Below, piece by piece: positions 23,123 to 35,565 of a DNA stretch of 64,000 nt (the first letter of the stretch is position 1; each line of letters begins with the position of its first letter). Origin of the DNA: Alisma plantago-aquatica (taxonomy: Eukaryota > Streptophyta > Magnoliopsida > Alismatales > Alismataceae); contig OY856409.1 of assembly GCA_963693085.1 (NCBI GenBank), positions 659,972,591 through 660,036,590 of the forward strand, written 5' to 3'. The notes beneath the pieces are model-generated. The model was not told the DNA's origin and searched no databases. It saw only the letters and a list, made by a program, of their open reading frames with translations. Position numbers and translations under genes: made by a program.

Positions 23123-24175
23123 TTAAACCATACCTTGTTCATTCTTATCATCATCATCGTCATCCACCATGGTGAAGATTCTAGCATGTCACTTCTCTCT
23201 AGGTGCTTCATTGACCTTGGGCCCTTTCTTTGGAAAATTGGGTTAGTTGGGTCTAATGTGGCATGTTTCACCACATGCATAGCACACTTTGGTTCCAAAC
23301 CTCCATTTTCTAAGATGATACTTGGAGCACTTGGCACATTGGGTCTTGGCAGGTTGATTCACAACAACCTCAGCTGGAGCCTTCATCTTCTTGTCATTAT
23401 GGTGGTTGTTGTTGATGTTGGAGTGGTTGTCCTTCTTCCATGCTCTTCCTGGGAGGTCTTCTAGTTCAAGGGTAGCATCTAGGGCACCTTGTACGGTGCG
23501 GTGTCCCCGTCCAGACAAAGCAAAGCTAAGATCCTCCTTGAGACTCCTAATGAACTTCTTTTCCTTGTGTCGTTCATCATAATCATATCCATACTTCTGT
23601 AAGATCCTAAACTTCATGGCGTATTGTGTGACTGTCACATCACCACGTTGACGAAGGTTGCGAAACTCCTCTTCTTTCTTCTCAATCATAGCCTCAGATA
23701 TGTAATGGTTTTTAAAGGCTTATGTGAATTCCTCCCATGACAGCGGAGGAGCATTGACTTCACGTGATCCTAGCAGGTTCTCCCACCAAGTCCTAGTAGC
23801 ACCTTTGAGCATGTGAGTCCCAAAACAAACCCTAGATGGGTTAGAGCAATCTAGGTCACGAAAACAATGCTCCATGTTATGCAACCAGCTTTCAGCTTTG
23901 CCCACCACATCCAGCTCTTCCTCTCTAGTAAAAGAATCAGGCTTGATCTTCAAGAAATCAACTAAGGTCAACTCCTGGTTCCTCGGTTGATGCGGTCTTC
24001 CTTGTTGTCCAGTGATAGCATCAGTTAGAGCCTTGATAAGTACTTCTAGAGGTGCATTAGGGTTACCATTAGGGTTAGCCCCTACAGAAGCACTATGATC
24101 ACTTTCTCCATTGGAAGAGCTTCCTTCTCCATCTATGTGCTCCTTGCCCTTATCAAATCTCTTCTTGGGAGCCAT
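23123..24175 (-). pseudogene. Gypsy gag, unit 1 of the array (gag-only ORF with three in-frame stops)
   Basis: Capsid/nucleocapsid precursor. The frame runs from ATG (24173-24175) to TAA (23123-23125), 350 codons without frameshift. It is interrupted by TAA at 23720-23722, TAA at 23243-23245 and TGA at 23189-23191. A retrotransposon-gag domain is clear (about residues 70-210; TRTWWENLLGS), followed by a CX2C knuckle whose last Cys position is the second stop. Unit 2 reads CGA where unit 1 has the TGA. The frame ends naturally after ARIFTMVDDD, i.e. where a protease would begin in a complete Gypsy element, and the purine tract follows directly. So the parent was already gag-only. Confidence 0.85.
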
Positions 24176-24240
24176 CTACAAGAGGGAACATAAACTATAT
24201 GAGATTTTGAGAAAAGCCTGGTGGCCAACTATATTTTTTT

Positions 24241-24251
24241 CTCTGATACCA
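24241..24251 (-). other. Primer-binding site of gag unit 1
   Basis: TGGTATCAGAG on the minus strand, three bases inside the end of LTR-M. It is complementary to the 3' end of plant initiator tRNA-Met and fixes the element orientation as minus. Confidence 0.85.
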
Positions 24252-24254
24252 TAT

Positions 24255-27205
24255 TGTAACACCCCAATTTCTAAAACATGCACAACATTAAGCGAAAGCA
24301 TATATCTCATTGGGATGTCACAAAAATGATTATCATTGCATAAAAATAAAGTTCATATATACCAACACATGATAAAATAACAGTTCTAATACTCAAGTCC
24401 TCAACATAACCCATAAATGAATATAACTAAGCATGTTTACTCTTAACCATTCTATACTTTCTCATAGAACTCACACTAAACTAAAAACAAAATTCATAAA
24501 CATAAAGGAAGTCTAATATATGGATAGTTGGCACCCTTCCAGGTTTGGTCTAAGATGTCCTAGAGCTCCTTCTTCAACTGGTCCTCAGCTAGCTTTGTCC
24601 TTAACGTTGCTCCTTTCCTGCAGGCATCGCGCCCCCATCCATGCATCAAACAAATTGGTAAGTGGAATTGAACATATTATATCTTAGAGAAAACATGTAA
24701 ACTAAAAAATAAACTTTAAACATTTAAACATTTAAAAAGAGACAATTGCTTTTAGATTATGCCTTTTATCTTGACCTATATAATAATCCTCAGGTTTTGC
24801 ACCGAAGTGCCTCTTCTCTTATGCACTGAAGTGCCTCTTCTCTTATGCACTGAAGTGCCTCTTGGGTTGCACCAGAGTGCCTCTTCTCTTATGCACCTAA
24901 GTGCCTCTTAGTTTTTCTCCGAGGAGCCTCTTGGTGAGGATCTTATATAAGTTATCTTTTAATCATTATCTTTCTCTTAAAATTCTTAACGTTATCTTAA
25001 AACTTAACTTTAAATTTACTCTTAATGTGCATGAAGATGATACAATAATATTGACATTAAACATGGCATTCAGTTCAGTATAAATTTAATGACTTTTAAC
25101 AATTGAAATAGTAAATAATACATTCAACATTCATTATGCATACATATATACAATCAATCAAATATTTATGTTCAAAGTGCATGGACCACTTACCTCTCTC
25201 TTAGAAGAGATCCTAGTTGCTTCCTTAGGTTTAGGAAACCCTAATCTTGTTCTTGAGGCTTAGAAACCCTAATTAACATGTTATAATAATTATCATTAAT
25301 TAATAATTAATATTCAACCTAATTTCTAGGGTTTTGGCGTTCTTGATCAAAACAGGGAAAATCGACATCAAAATAGGCTATAAAAGTTATTCCATCTTAT
25401 ATATCTCAAAAAACTGAGCAAAATCCATATATGACTTAACCCCATTAGACGTACCAATAAAAAGATATAAATTTACATATGTCGGCCAATCAGAAACTCC
25501 AGAAAATCCACGCATATTATCCGAAATCAAAACCAGCAAGGCTTAGCTGGACCACACACCAAAAGCCATGTGGATCCTCGTCACTCAGAACCAGTGTGCA
25601 TCGAGAGAGACAAAAAGGCATGCAAAAGGTCCAAAGTACCCCTGTAACCTAGATACATACGATTAACCCTCGATGGGCCAAACTGGAAGAACAACACTGA
25701 GTTTGTTCTTCTGTTGCTTCATCCATGAATAGGAGGACAACCCAGCGGGAGCATTGACTACAAATTGATCAAGCGAGCTCCTGGAGAGACACTAAGGCCA
25801 GGGACAAGTTCCTCATCGTCGGCCGAAGCCAACAAGCTCGAGTTTGCGAGCAGTGGTGGACAGATGGTCTAGGACAGAGACTGCCCTGACGCCATGGACA
25901 ACTAGTCGAAGATCACCAGGCGATAGAGACAAGCTAAATAGGGACCAGTGAAAACAATTCTGATCAACTCGGTGCACCCTAGATGAGCTAAATAGCAAAG
26001 TCCCACGAAAGAACTATCACTAAAACACCAAACTGATCGTGAATTTGCAAACATTACAAGCTTTGAATGGAAAGAGGGGAAAACCAGGAAAGCAAGATAC
26101 CTGTTGTACTCGGTGAAATTTAAGATCGAAGGAGGTTCTAGGCGGTCAAGGGCGATGCTCTGAAGTAGAAACCCAAGCCTTGGCGGTCTGAATTGATGCT
26201 GCTACTCGTCGGAGGGGACATGTGCCAAGTCGAGTAGGCAAATCAAATGTGGAGGTGCTAAAGAGCAAAAGGGGCGGCAGAAAATGATTCCTTGATGGCA
26301 TATGATCATTTTTGCGAGGTTCTTTATATAGATGATGCCCTAGGAAGGCTGGAGTCCTTTCTAAGATGGGAAACAGGGGAGGAAGCAGGGCTCCTTGTTG
26401 ATTGGGAGACTAGGGCATAGAGTCCCATGGTGCCAGGGGTCTAGAGATTTGCCAGAATGAGAGAATGGTAAAAAGGCGGCTAGATAGCATAGGGGCTTAA
26501 CAAAGAGGGCGAGAGAACCACGAGGAGGATCCTTCTCACATCAGACTCCTGTTGTCTTAGGGAGTCAGGCAGAAGAGAAGCACCCCATGTCTAGAGTCCA
26601 ACTCGGACCCAGACTCTACCAACGACCCGCGTGACACACGATGAAAACCAGAACTGAAGTTTATTGCCTAATCATTCAATATTTGATTAAAAACCAAGCA
26701 AATTATATAGAAACTTTCCTAAATAAATTGGGTGATCTAGGGTTCTTCAAATTTGATGAAAATTGAGATACTATCTAATTTTTCCACAAGGAATCCGAAA
26801 TTATAGTTAGTTTCCTAATTTGACCCACCTAGTTCATTATATTTCTCTTTTAAGGATAACCATTTAATTAATCATATAGGATTACTAAAAATGATTTTGA
26901 GGGTACAAATAGGGTAAACCATTACATTATCAACACCAACTTATGATAAAATTATTAGGCCATAAAAATAATGTTTATTGGGTAAATTTCATGTTAAACC
27001 CTAAATGTCACATATTCATTAATTAGGGCTAAATGGATGATATTGAATTTCAATTTAGCATAAAATTATCGAATTTTCTTTATGTAACATAATTGGGAAC
27101 CATCATTAAATTATTATATGTTTTGATCATCAATTTCAAAATAAAACAAATTAGGGTTTCAAATTGGGGTTCATTTTATAAGGTTCAAAATTTTAGGATG
27201 TTACA
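24255..27205 (-). repeat. Gypsy LTR-M, shared by both gag units
   Basis: 2951 bp, uninterrupted. A primer-binding site flanks its left side and a purine tract its right side, so it serves as 5' LTR for unit 1 and 3' LTR for unit 2. A TATA box lies at about 26322-26330 on the minus strand. It differs from LTR-L by roughly 5 percent by eye in the parts compared. Confidence 0.9.
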
Positions 27206-27630
27206 ATTCTACCCACCTTATGAAAATTTCGGCCGCAAAATTTTCAGGGTACTACCCATCTTAGGGTTTTCCTTATCCTTAACATGAAAAGGTTTGACTT
27301 TTAATTCTACACATGTTCATACATAAGATGAGACTAACACAACTATAACCTCAAAGAGATTTAATAACTTAAACCATACCTTGTTCATTCTTATCATCTT
27401 TATCGTCATCCACCATGGAGAAGATTCTAGCATGTCGCTTCTCTCTAGGTGCTTCATTTACCTTGGGTTCTTTCTTTTGAAACTTGGGGCAGTTGTGTTT
27501 AATGTGGCCTATTTCACCATATGCATAACACACTCCGGTTCCAAACCTCCATTCTCCAAGATGATACTTGGAGCACTTGGCACATTGGGTCTTGACAGGT
27601 TGATTCGCAACAACCTCAGCTGGAGCCTTC
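27206..27630 (-). pseudogene. Gypsy gag, unit 2, 3' part (cut off by Copia B)
   Basis: Continues the gag frame from 27630 to the natural TAA at 27369-27371: knuckle region CYAYGEIGHIKHNC (second Cys replaced by Tyr) and terminal ARIFSMVDDD. Then a non-coding tail and the purine tract at 27206-27219. The other half lies at 44012-44803. CCTTC at 27626-27630 is the left target duplication of Copia B. Confidence 0.85.
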
Positions 27631-27736
27631 TGTGGGGTTTTAGGGGAGACAGAGAAGGTAGCGGAAACAAAAAAATTCTTCTCCCTGAACCTAGTCTAAA
27701 GGAATCACATCAACATCTATACAATAGGAAGGATGG

Positions 27737-30573
27737 TGTGACAAAGTGGATTTTGCATAATTATGAATTAATTACTCTTTTTGACCAATTTATGTTCACT
27801 CATGATCTCAAATCATTTTTCTTATCTTCAAAATCCTTGTTGATGCTCAAAATCAAAATATGATGATCATTGTGGATTTTATACATGTTATAACATCTTA
27901 AATTGGATTCATTCATCACTTTGTCCAAAGAATCAAATTGGTCAATCAAACGTTGTCTTTTTGTTCTCAAACTTTTTATAGATATTCTATACATGTTTGT
28001 GAAGTTATAGTCCAAATTTCACCCCATTTGGACATTCCTACAAGTTCCTATGAATTTTGGAAGTTTTGTGCTCAAAATCTCTTTATTTTGCCTTTTATTT
28101 GGCTTTTCCAAGCCAGCAATCCAGGGCAAGGCACCGGGGGTGCGTTTTGGCCCTTGGATCTGTCTCCCGTGGATCCAGGCCAGATCTAATGATCGCTGCA
28201 TCATCTTCAACCTCCCGCGGATTGCGGGGAGGTATTAATGCTACCAAGACCAACAACTTAGAAATCTCGACCTCGATTTGAAAATCTGAGCAGACAAAAA
28301 TACCCGCCTCACGATTTCGAATTTGTCCAGCCCTACTTTGACCTCATTTACTGCTCTCTTCAGCCGGTAAAACAAGATCTTCGCCTCTCTGTCTCACTCC
28401 GGCGGCCCTGCCCTTGACCCAGGTCCTACCCAACGCAAACCCTAGTCCTAGTGCTATATAAAAGTCCCCTCGTGCTCGCAATCTTCGAAGGAAGCTAAGT
28501 GACCCTTACGTGCTCACGCCCTCAGCTCCTAACACCCCAATTTTTGCCCTGTCTTCCTTCTGCTCACAGTGCGGCGCCGCCGTCTGGCCCTTTTGGGCTT
28601 TTCTTCTCCTCATCGCTTCTCATCAATCCGCCACCACCACTACCTTCGCGATGCCTTAGCAGATCTGGATGGCACCCTCACTGCCCTCCATCGGCCCCCG
28701 TTCTCCCTTCTCTGCTAGCGCCGGTGAGCTTCCTCTGCGGTGGCTCTATGCTACTCGCGTGCTATTGGAAAGGGGAAAGATGGTCCCCGAACCATCGGTC
28801 CAAGGGGCCCAATTGACCAGCAATTGAACCGGCTATTTAGGGTGTGAACCGGCCATTTTAGCCAGTGAACCGAGTCCACTTATCCTTTGGACCAGAGAGC
28901 CACACGATTTGATCGTGTCCATCCATTTTGGATCCAGCGGCCCTTATATTTCACAATTAAGGTGTGATATTCTCTTCTCTGACAAATATTCAATTATATG
29001 TCCAGATCTTGTTTAAATCGTAGAAAATGCATCTGAACTCCAAAAATGATATGTAAGTAGTCAATCTTGATCAGAAAAATCTAGTGCATCCATTAAAAAT
29101 ACTTTTGAAACCTGATTCCAAACTATGATCACTGATTCACCTAAATCTTCATCTATTAATTATGTAAATTGGCTAAATGACTCTATTTTTGGTTAATCAC
29201 GACTAAATGATGAAAACCCTAGATTTGGACTCTGATGATTATCTTGTAACCTAGATATAATATATTTGAATCATCTACTCTTGAAATGCATAATTAGTGA
29301 TCTAAGATCTTTTACTATATCCAATCTTGATTATAATGAATATGAGTAAATCTTGATATTGATCTTAAGCTTGCAAAACCCTTGATATAGTTTTGACCCA
29401 TCAATCTGATCATGAATATAAATGATGTTAGAACAACATGATGATCTAAAGATTTGATGATGACTCGGATAATGATCATAAATTAAGGTTAGCACATCTA
29501 ATCCTAGAAAACCTAGGAAAGTCATTCACACTCGAATATACATTGGATACTTGAAATAATGTTGGACATGTTGGAATATTGATCATAAGTGAATGACCCA
29601 ACCCTAAGGTTGACATAGGAAAAGTGTAACCCTAATCTCAAATATTGCAACATGATATCCAAATATCTTGATCTTGACCCTTGATCCAAATATTGTGTTT
29701 TAGGATCTAACTCGAAGGGTCGACCTATTATTCGTGATCTATACTCAAAATCTTGGTGAAAGGTACGCTATTTATATAAATCCTCCTTGATTGTATTGAA
29801 GATACTTTTACGTATCTCTTGACCGTATGCTTGGCTAGTTATTTGGATGAGCTATTGTTCCCTATGATTAGTCTTCTGTTTTTCTATATTATATTTTGAA
29901 AAACATGAAAACATAAATTGAATGCCCATTATGACTGCCCGGATATTGATAATGATGATGATATTGATAATGTTGATAATGTTGATATTGAGTACAACAA
30001 CCCCCTCATTTGGAGGTGGGACTTGTACATTGGCTTCCTATGTTCCTATGGTGAAAAGGGGCCTAGTGACCTTCCCCATCGCGTTGGGGTAATAGAGTCA
30101 TACAAAATATATAAGCATGCTTCTTGAATTACAGCATAATGGGAACTCGTAATAAAAGTTGAATTGCTTGAAAAACTTGTCGAATAAATGTTGGTTTTAC
30201 AAATTGCTTATCATTCTTTTGAATATAAGTCCTGCCAAGTATACTATTTTGTTATAAACCGCTTTGCTTGATTTTGATAGCGTACCGTGCATTTGCATGA
30301 TTGTGTCTCGATTTTCTTGATTTTAGGCAATATACATGGAATACTGAATATGATCGCTTCTGCACTCATACACTCTGATGACAAAGATATATTGGTGAAA
30401 TCTCCATATTGGGTTAGTTTGTTCTTTAATTATCAAGTTTTTGAGTTATTTATTTCTTATTGTATATGCCAGTGTGATTGATCTTATGGGGCCACTCAGG
30501 GACGGGCGCTTCAATCCTTTTTCTACTGTCTAGGCAGTAGGATTGGGATTGGGGTAAGAACGGTTCCGTGATA
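27737..30573 (+). repeat. 5' LTR of the coding-free element
   Basis: 2837 bp. A core promoter is apparent: TATATAAAAG at 28455-28464. A (GAT/AAT)-rich stretch lies at 29940-29995. The short open frames inside it are repeated in the other LTR with no sign of coding constraint. Confidence 0.92.
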
Positions 30574-32723
30574 GTTGGTATCAGAGCTTTCACACTCCCA
30601 TATACTTTAAGTAAATAATTTCTCAAGTCTCTTACACCCAAGAAACCCTAAAGTCCATAATGGTGAAAAATGAGGTGTCTAGGCTCGGGGTCCTGACATA
30701 ATTTCTCCTATCCGTCTTCACGGTGGCTGAGATCCCCCGCTCTACCTGGCCTCAATTGATCCAAAATTGGACCTAAAGGTTCTCTTGTGAAACCCTAGAG
30801 AGTCTTCTAGCATCTCATCTCTTCTTTAAGGACAATCCTAAGCCACCCATATAAATGAAGATTAGGTAGTCTTCTCATCTCATCATGTGGTCCTTCTCAT
30901 GACCTTTCACCACATGATGTCTCAATTATGGGTAGCTTATGCATGGAAAAAGTGAATATTGTTAAATTTTGAAATTTGATACCATGATCTGACCATAATT
31001 TGAAGAACTCAATTTTGATCAATTAAAACTTTGAAATCAAATACTCATGCTTGACCCTTCATGAAAACTCGATTTAATCAAAACTAGACTAGATGCTTTC
31101 TATGTTTGAGGTAAATGATACTAATGATGATATGGTGAAATAAGGATGACTTATACCTTATACCTCATTGCTGATGAGGTCTCGATTTGATTAATGTCCA
31201 TGTTGCCCCATTATTGATTAAACCTCATACATAGTTAAGCAAACTTGTACCCTATTTGATACATATCATGACTATGCTATCAAATTGACTAATTCTAGGA
31301 CTCACAAAATCATGATATAAGACTATGATGCAAAAAGCAATTTTTCCTATTAACCATTGATGCCTTTTGCAATCTCAATTTTGATATGATAATGATATGC
31401 CTAGATTTTGCACTATTATGCTCTAATTCCTCGAATGTCAAATTTGAATCCTCGATTTTCAAATTTTGTCACTACCTTGATATTGAAAGAAAGAATTGCA
31501 AATCTTGACATTTTTGACCTTATGACCTTGATATATACGATTTAATCGTGGATACTCTCCCTATTGGAATAAGCTCAATTGATAATGACTAATGTTGGTA
31601 ATGTGCCAGATTAGGGTGGTAGTTGACTCATGACTTCCCTAACCTAGGTCACATCCCCATCATGACTACCTCTAAGTTTTCATCCTATTGATTATTTAGA
31701 GTTTGGAAAAGTATCTCCTTTCACCGACTTTGGATTAGTTGACCTAAGTCTAATAGGTTAAAACCATGGTTGATACTCGATCTGAATACTGATTTGATAA
31801 TGACCTTGACATATGACAATATTGACTATATTTTGAGGTTGATTTCCTAGTTAGGCCTAGGTCTAGATCATTCATCAACCTTGGATACCATGATAATGAA
31901 ATGTTGATATGCTTGGATATGTTGCTCGAATATTGCTTTATTGTTGCTAGAAATTGAGATGAGTGATCTCCCCTAAGGTCTACATAGGAATCTAACCTAT
32001 AACTTTTGATGCTTAAAATCTCGACTCTTGATATTGATTAATGGACTTGTGACTCATGATTATCAATCACAATAATGATACAAATCCTATGGTCACACTA
32101 TTTGGACATTGAGATATATGACTAATGATTACAAAATCCCAAATGTTGAAATTTTCAAAATGATGACTATTTTTTTATCTATCAATTTATGAATTAGGGT
32201 TTAGCTCTCATTAGGACTAGGGTGGGACCTTTCCATTTATTTTGAGCTCGGAATAATGATATTGAAAGTATGATGTTGTCTTGAAATATTGAAATGTGAA
32301 ATCTCAAATCACGGATGTATAGCCCACCTAGGCCAATGGAGAAGCTAGGACCCTGAGATATTGGGATTGAAAGTCACCTTGTACACTTGAACTCTATTTG
32401 TTTGACCTAAATATGATCCCTCCGAATTTGTGATCAATAGGATGACTTCCATATAAGTGACTCATATAATGACTTTGGACAATATGTGCTAATTTTGATA
32501 CTCAATTGCTTGCTGATGAAATGGTGTTGATACCAAGTTGGTTATGATACGGATAATGGAATCCCAATTACAATTATTAGATTACTTGAAATTTGAGGAC
32601 ACAATTTTGATATTATAATTGAGGACACTTCAGTATTTGAGGATATGAATTAGGTTGAATAATCAAAATTTTTGAGGTTGTTTTGAATTTTGGGGACAAA
32701 ATTCCCTTTTAAGGAGGGAAGGA
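30574..32723 (+). other. Internal region of the coding-free element
   Basis: Primer-binding site TTGGTATCAGAGC at 30575-30587, purine tract AAGGAGGGAAGGA at 32711-32723. The 2.1 kb between is AT-rich, full of 'ttgatat' and 'atgatga' words, and has no frame of 60 codons or more on either strand that I would support. Confidence 0.85.
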
Positions 32724-35560
32724 TGTGACAAAGTGGATTTTGCATAATTATGAATTAATTACTCTTTTTGACCAATTTATGTTCACTCATGATCTCAAAT
32801 CATTTTTCTTATCTTCAAAATCCTTGTTGATGCTCAAAATCAAAATATGATGATCATTGTGGATTTTATACATGTTATAACATCTTAAATTGGATTCATT
32901 CATCACTTTGTCCAAAGAATCAAATTGGTCAATCAAACGTTGTCTTTTTGTTCTCAAACTTTTTATAGATATTCTATACATGTTTGTGAAGTTATAGTCC
33001 AAATTTCACCCAATTTGGACATTCCTACAAGTTCCTATGAATTTTGGAAGTTTTGTGCTCAAAATCTCTTTATTTTGCCTTTTATTTGGCTTTTCCAAGC
33101 CAGCAATCCAGGGCAAGGCACCGGGGGTGTGTTTTGGCCCTTGGATCTGTCTCCCGTGGATCCAGGCCAGATCTAATGATCGCTGCATCATCTTCGACCT
33201 CCCGTGGATTGCGGGGAGGTATTAATGCTACCAAGACCAACAACTTAGAAATCTCGACCTCGATTTGAAAATCTGAGCGGACAAAAACACCCGCCTCACG
33301 ATTTCGAATTTGTCCAGCCCTACTTTGACCTCATTTACTGCTCTCTTCAGCTGGTAAAACGAGATCTTCGCCTCTCTGTCTCACTCCGGCGGCCCTGCCC
33401 TTGACCCAGGTCCTACCCAACGCAAACCCTAGTCCTAGTGCTATATAAAAGTCCCCTCGTGCTCGCAATCTTCGAAGGAAGCTAAGTGACCCTTACTTGC
33501 TCACGCCCTCAGCTCCTAACACCCCAATTTTTGCCCTGTCTTCCTTCTGCTCACAGTGCGGCGCCGCCGCCTGGCCCTTTTGGGCTTTTCTTCTCCTCAT
33601 CGCTTCTCATCAATCCGCCACCACCACTACCTTCGCGATGCCTTAGCAGATCTGGACGGCACCCTCACTGCCCTCCATCGGCCCCCGTTCTCCCTTCTCT
33701 GCTAGCGCCGGTGAGCTTCCTCTGTGGTGGCTCTATGCTACTCGCGTGCTATTGGAAAGGGGAAAGATGGTCCCCGAACCATCGGTCCAAGGGGCCCAGT
33801 TGACCAGCAATTGAACCGGCTATTTAGGGTGTGAACCGGCCATTTTAGCCAGTGAACCGAGTCCACTTATCCTTTGGACCAGAGAGCCACACGATTCGAT
33901 CGTGTCCATCCATTTTGGATCCAGCGGCCCTTATATTTCACAATTAAGGTGTGATATTCTCTTCTCTGACAAATATTCAATTATATGTCCAGATCTTGTT
34001 TAAATCGTAGAAAATGCATCTGAACTCCAAAAATGATATGTAAGTAGTCAATCTTAATCAGAAAAATCTAGTGCATCCATTAAAAATACTTTTGAAACCT
34101 GATTCCAAACTATGATCACTGATTCACCTAAATCTTCATCTATTAATTATGTAAATTGGCTAAATGACTCTATTTTTGGTTAATCACGACTAAATGATGA
34201 AAACCCTAGATTTGGACTTTGATGATTATCTTGTAACCTAGATATAATATATTTGAATCATCTACTCTTGAAATGCATAATTAGTGATCTAATATCTTTT
34301 ACTATATCCAATCTTGATTATAATGAATATGAGTAAATCTTGATATTGATCTTAAGCTTGCAAAACCCTTGATATAGTTTTGACCCATCAATCTGATCAT
34401 GAATATAAATGATGTTAGAACAACATGATGATCTAAAGATTTGATGATGACTCGGATAATGATCATAAATTAAGGTTAGCACATCTAATCCTAGAAAACC
34501 TAGGAAAGTCATTCACACTCGAATATACATTGGATACTTGAAATAATGTTGGACATGTTGGAATATTGATCATAAGTGAATGACCCAACCCTAAGGTTGA
34601 CATAGGAAAAGTGTAACCCTAATCTCGAATATTGCAACATGATATCCAAATATATTGATCTTGACCCTTGATCCAAATATTGTGTTTTAGGATCTAACTC
34701 GAAGGGTCGACCTATTATTCGTGATCTATACTCGAAATCTTGGTGAAAGGTACGCTATTTATATAAATCCTCCTTGATTGTATTGAAGATACTTTTACGT
34801 ATCTCTTGACCGTATGCTTGGCTAGTTATTTGGATGAGCTATTGTTCCCTATGATTAGTCTTCTATTTTTCTATATTATATTTTGAAAAACATGAAAACA
34901 TAAATTGAATGCCCATTATGACTGCCCGGATATTGATAATGATGATCATATTGATAATGTTGATAATGTTGATATTGAGTACAACAACCCCCTCATTTGG
35001 AGGTGGGACTTGTACATTGGCTTCCTATGTTCCTATGGTGAAAAGGGGCCTAGTGACCTTCCCCATCGCGTTGGGGTAATAGAGTCATACAAAATATATA
35101 AGCATGCTTCTTGAATTACAGCATAATGGGAACTCGTAATAAAAGTTGAATTGCTTGAAAAACTTGTCGAATAAATGTTGGTTTTACAAATTTCTTATCA
35201 TTCTTTTGAATATAAGTCCTTCCAAGTATACTATTTTGTTATAAACCGCTTTGCTTGATTTTGATAGCGTACCGTGCATTTGCATGATTGTGTCTCGATT
35301 TTCTTGATTTTAGGCAATATACATGGAATACTGAATATGATCGCTTCTGCACTCATACACTCTGATGACAAAGATATATTGGTGAAATCTCCATATTGGG
35401 TTAGTTTGTTCTTTAATTATCTAGTTTTTGAGTTATTTATTTCTTATTGTATATGCCAGTGTGATTGATCTTATGGGGCCACTCAGGGACGGGCGCTTCA
35501 ATCCTTTTTCTACTGTCTAGGCAGTAGGATTGGGATTGGGGTAAGAACGGTTCCGTGACA
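32724..35560 (+). repeat. 3' LTR of the coding-free element
   Basis: Same length as the 5' LTR, and I counted about 23 substitutions and no indels between them. TATATAAAAG at 33442-33451. Ends CCGTGACA, then GATGG. Confidence 0.92.
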
Positions 35561-35565
35561 GATGG

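Larger units (their letters stand above)
27737..35560 (+). mobile_element. Coding-free LTR retrotransposon (LARD-like), youngest insertion in the nest
   Basis: 7824 bp: 5' LTR 27737-30573 and 3' LTR 32724-35560, both 2837 bp, beginning TGTGACAAAG and ending CCGTGATA or CCGTGACA. GATGG flanks both sides (27732-27736 and 35561-35565), and the sister LTR-B2 has a single GATGG at the same place (near 41914-41918). The internal region carries a primer-binding site and a purine tract but no gag or pol. Superfamily cannot be told without coding sequence. It would need proteins from a related complete element. Confidence 0.9.

Noticed and set aside
23066..23464. Plus-strand open frame near Gypsy gag unit 1 (and its copy at 27381-27863)
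   Set aside because: Antisense to the gag zinc-knuckle region; the second copy runs on into unrelated LTR sequence.
28499..28816. Pair of identical-looking 105-codon frames in the LARD-like LTRs (second at 33486-33803)
   Set aside because: Conserved only because the LTRs are nearly identical; Pro/Ser-rich, no family resemblance, located just after the LTR TATA box as leader sequence.
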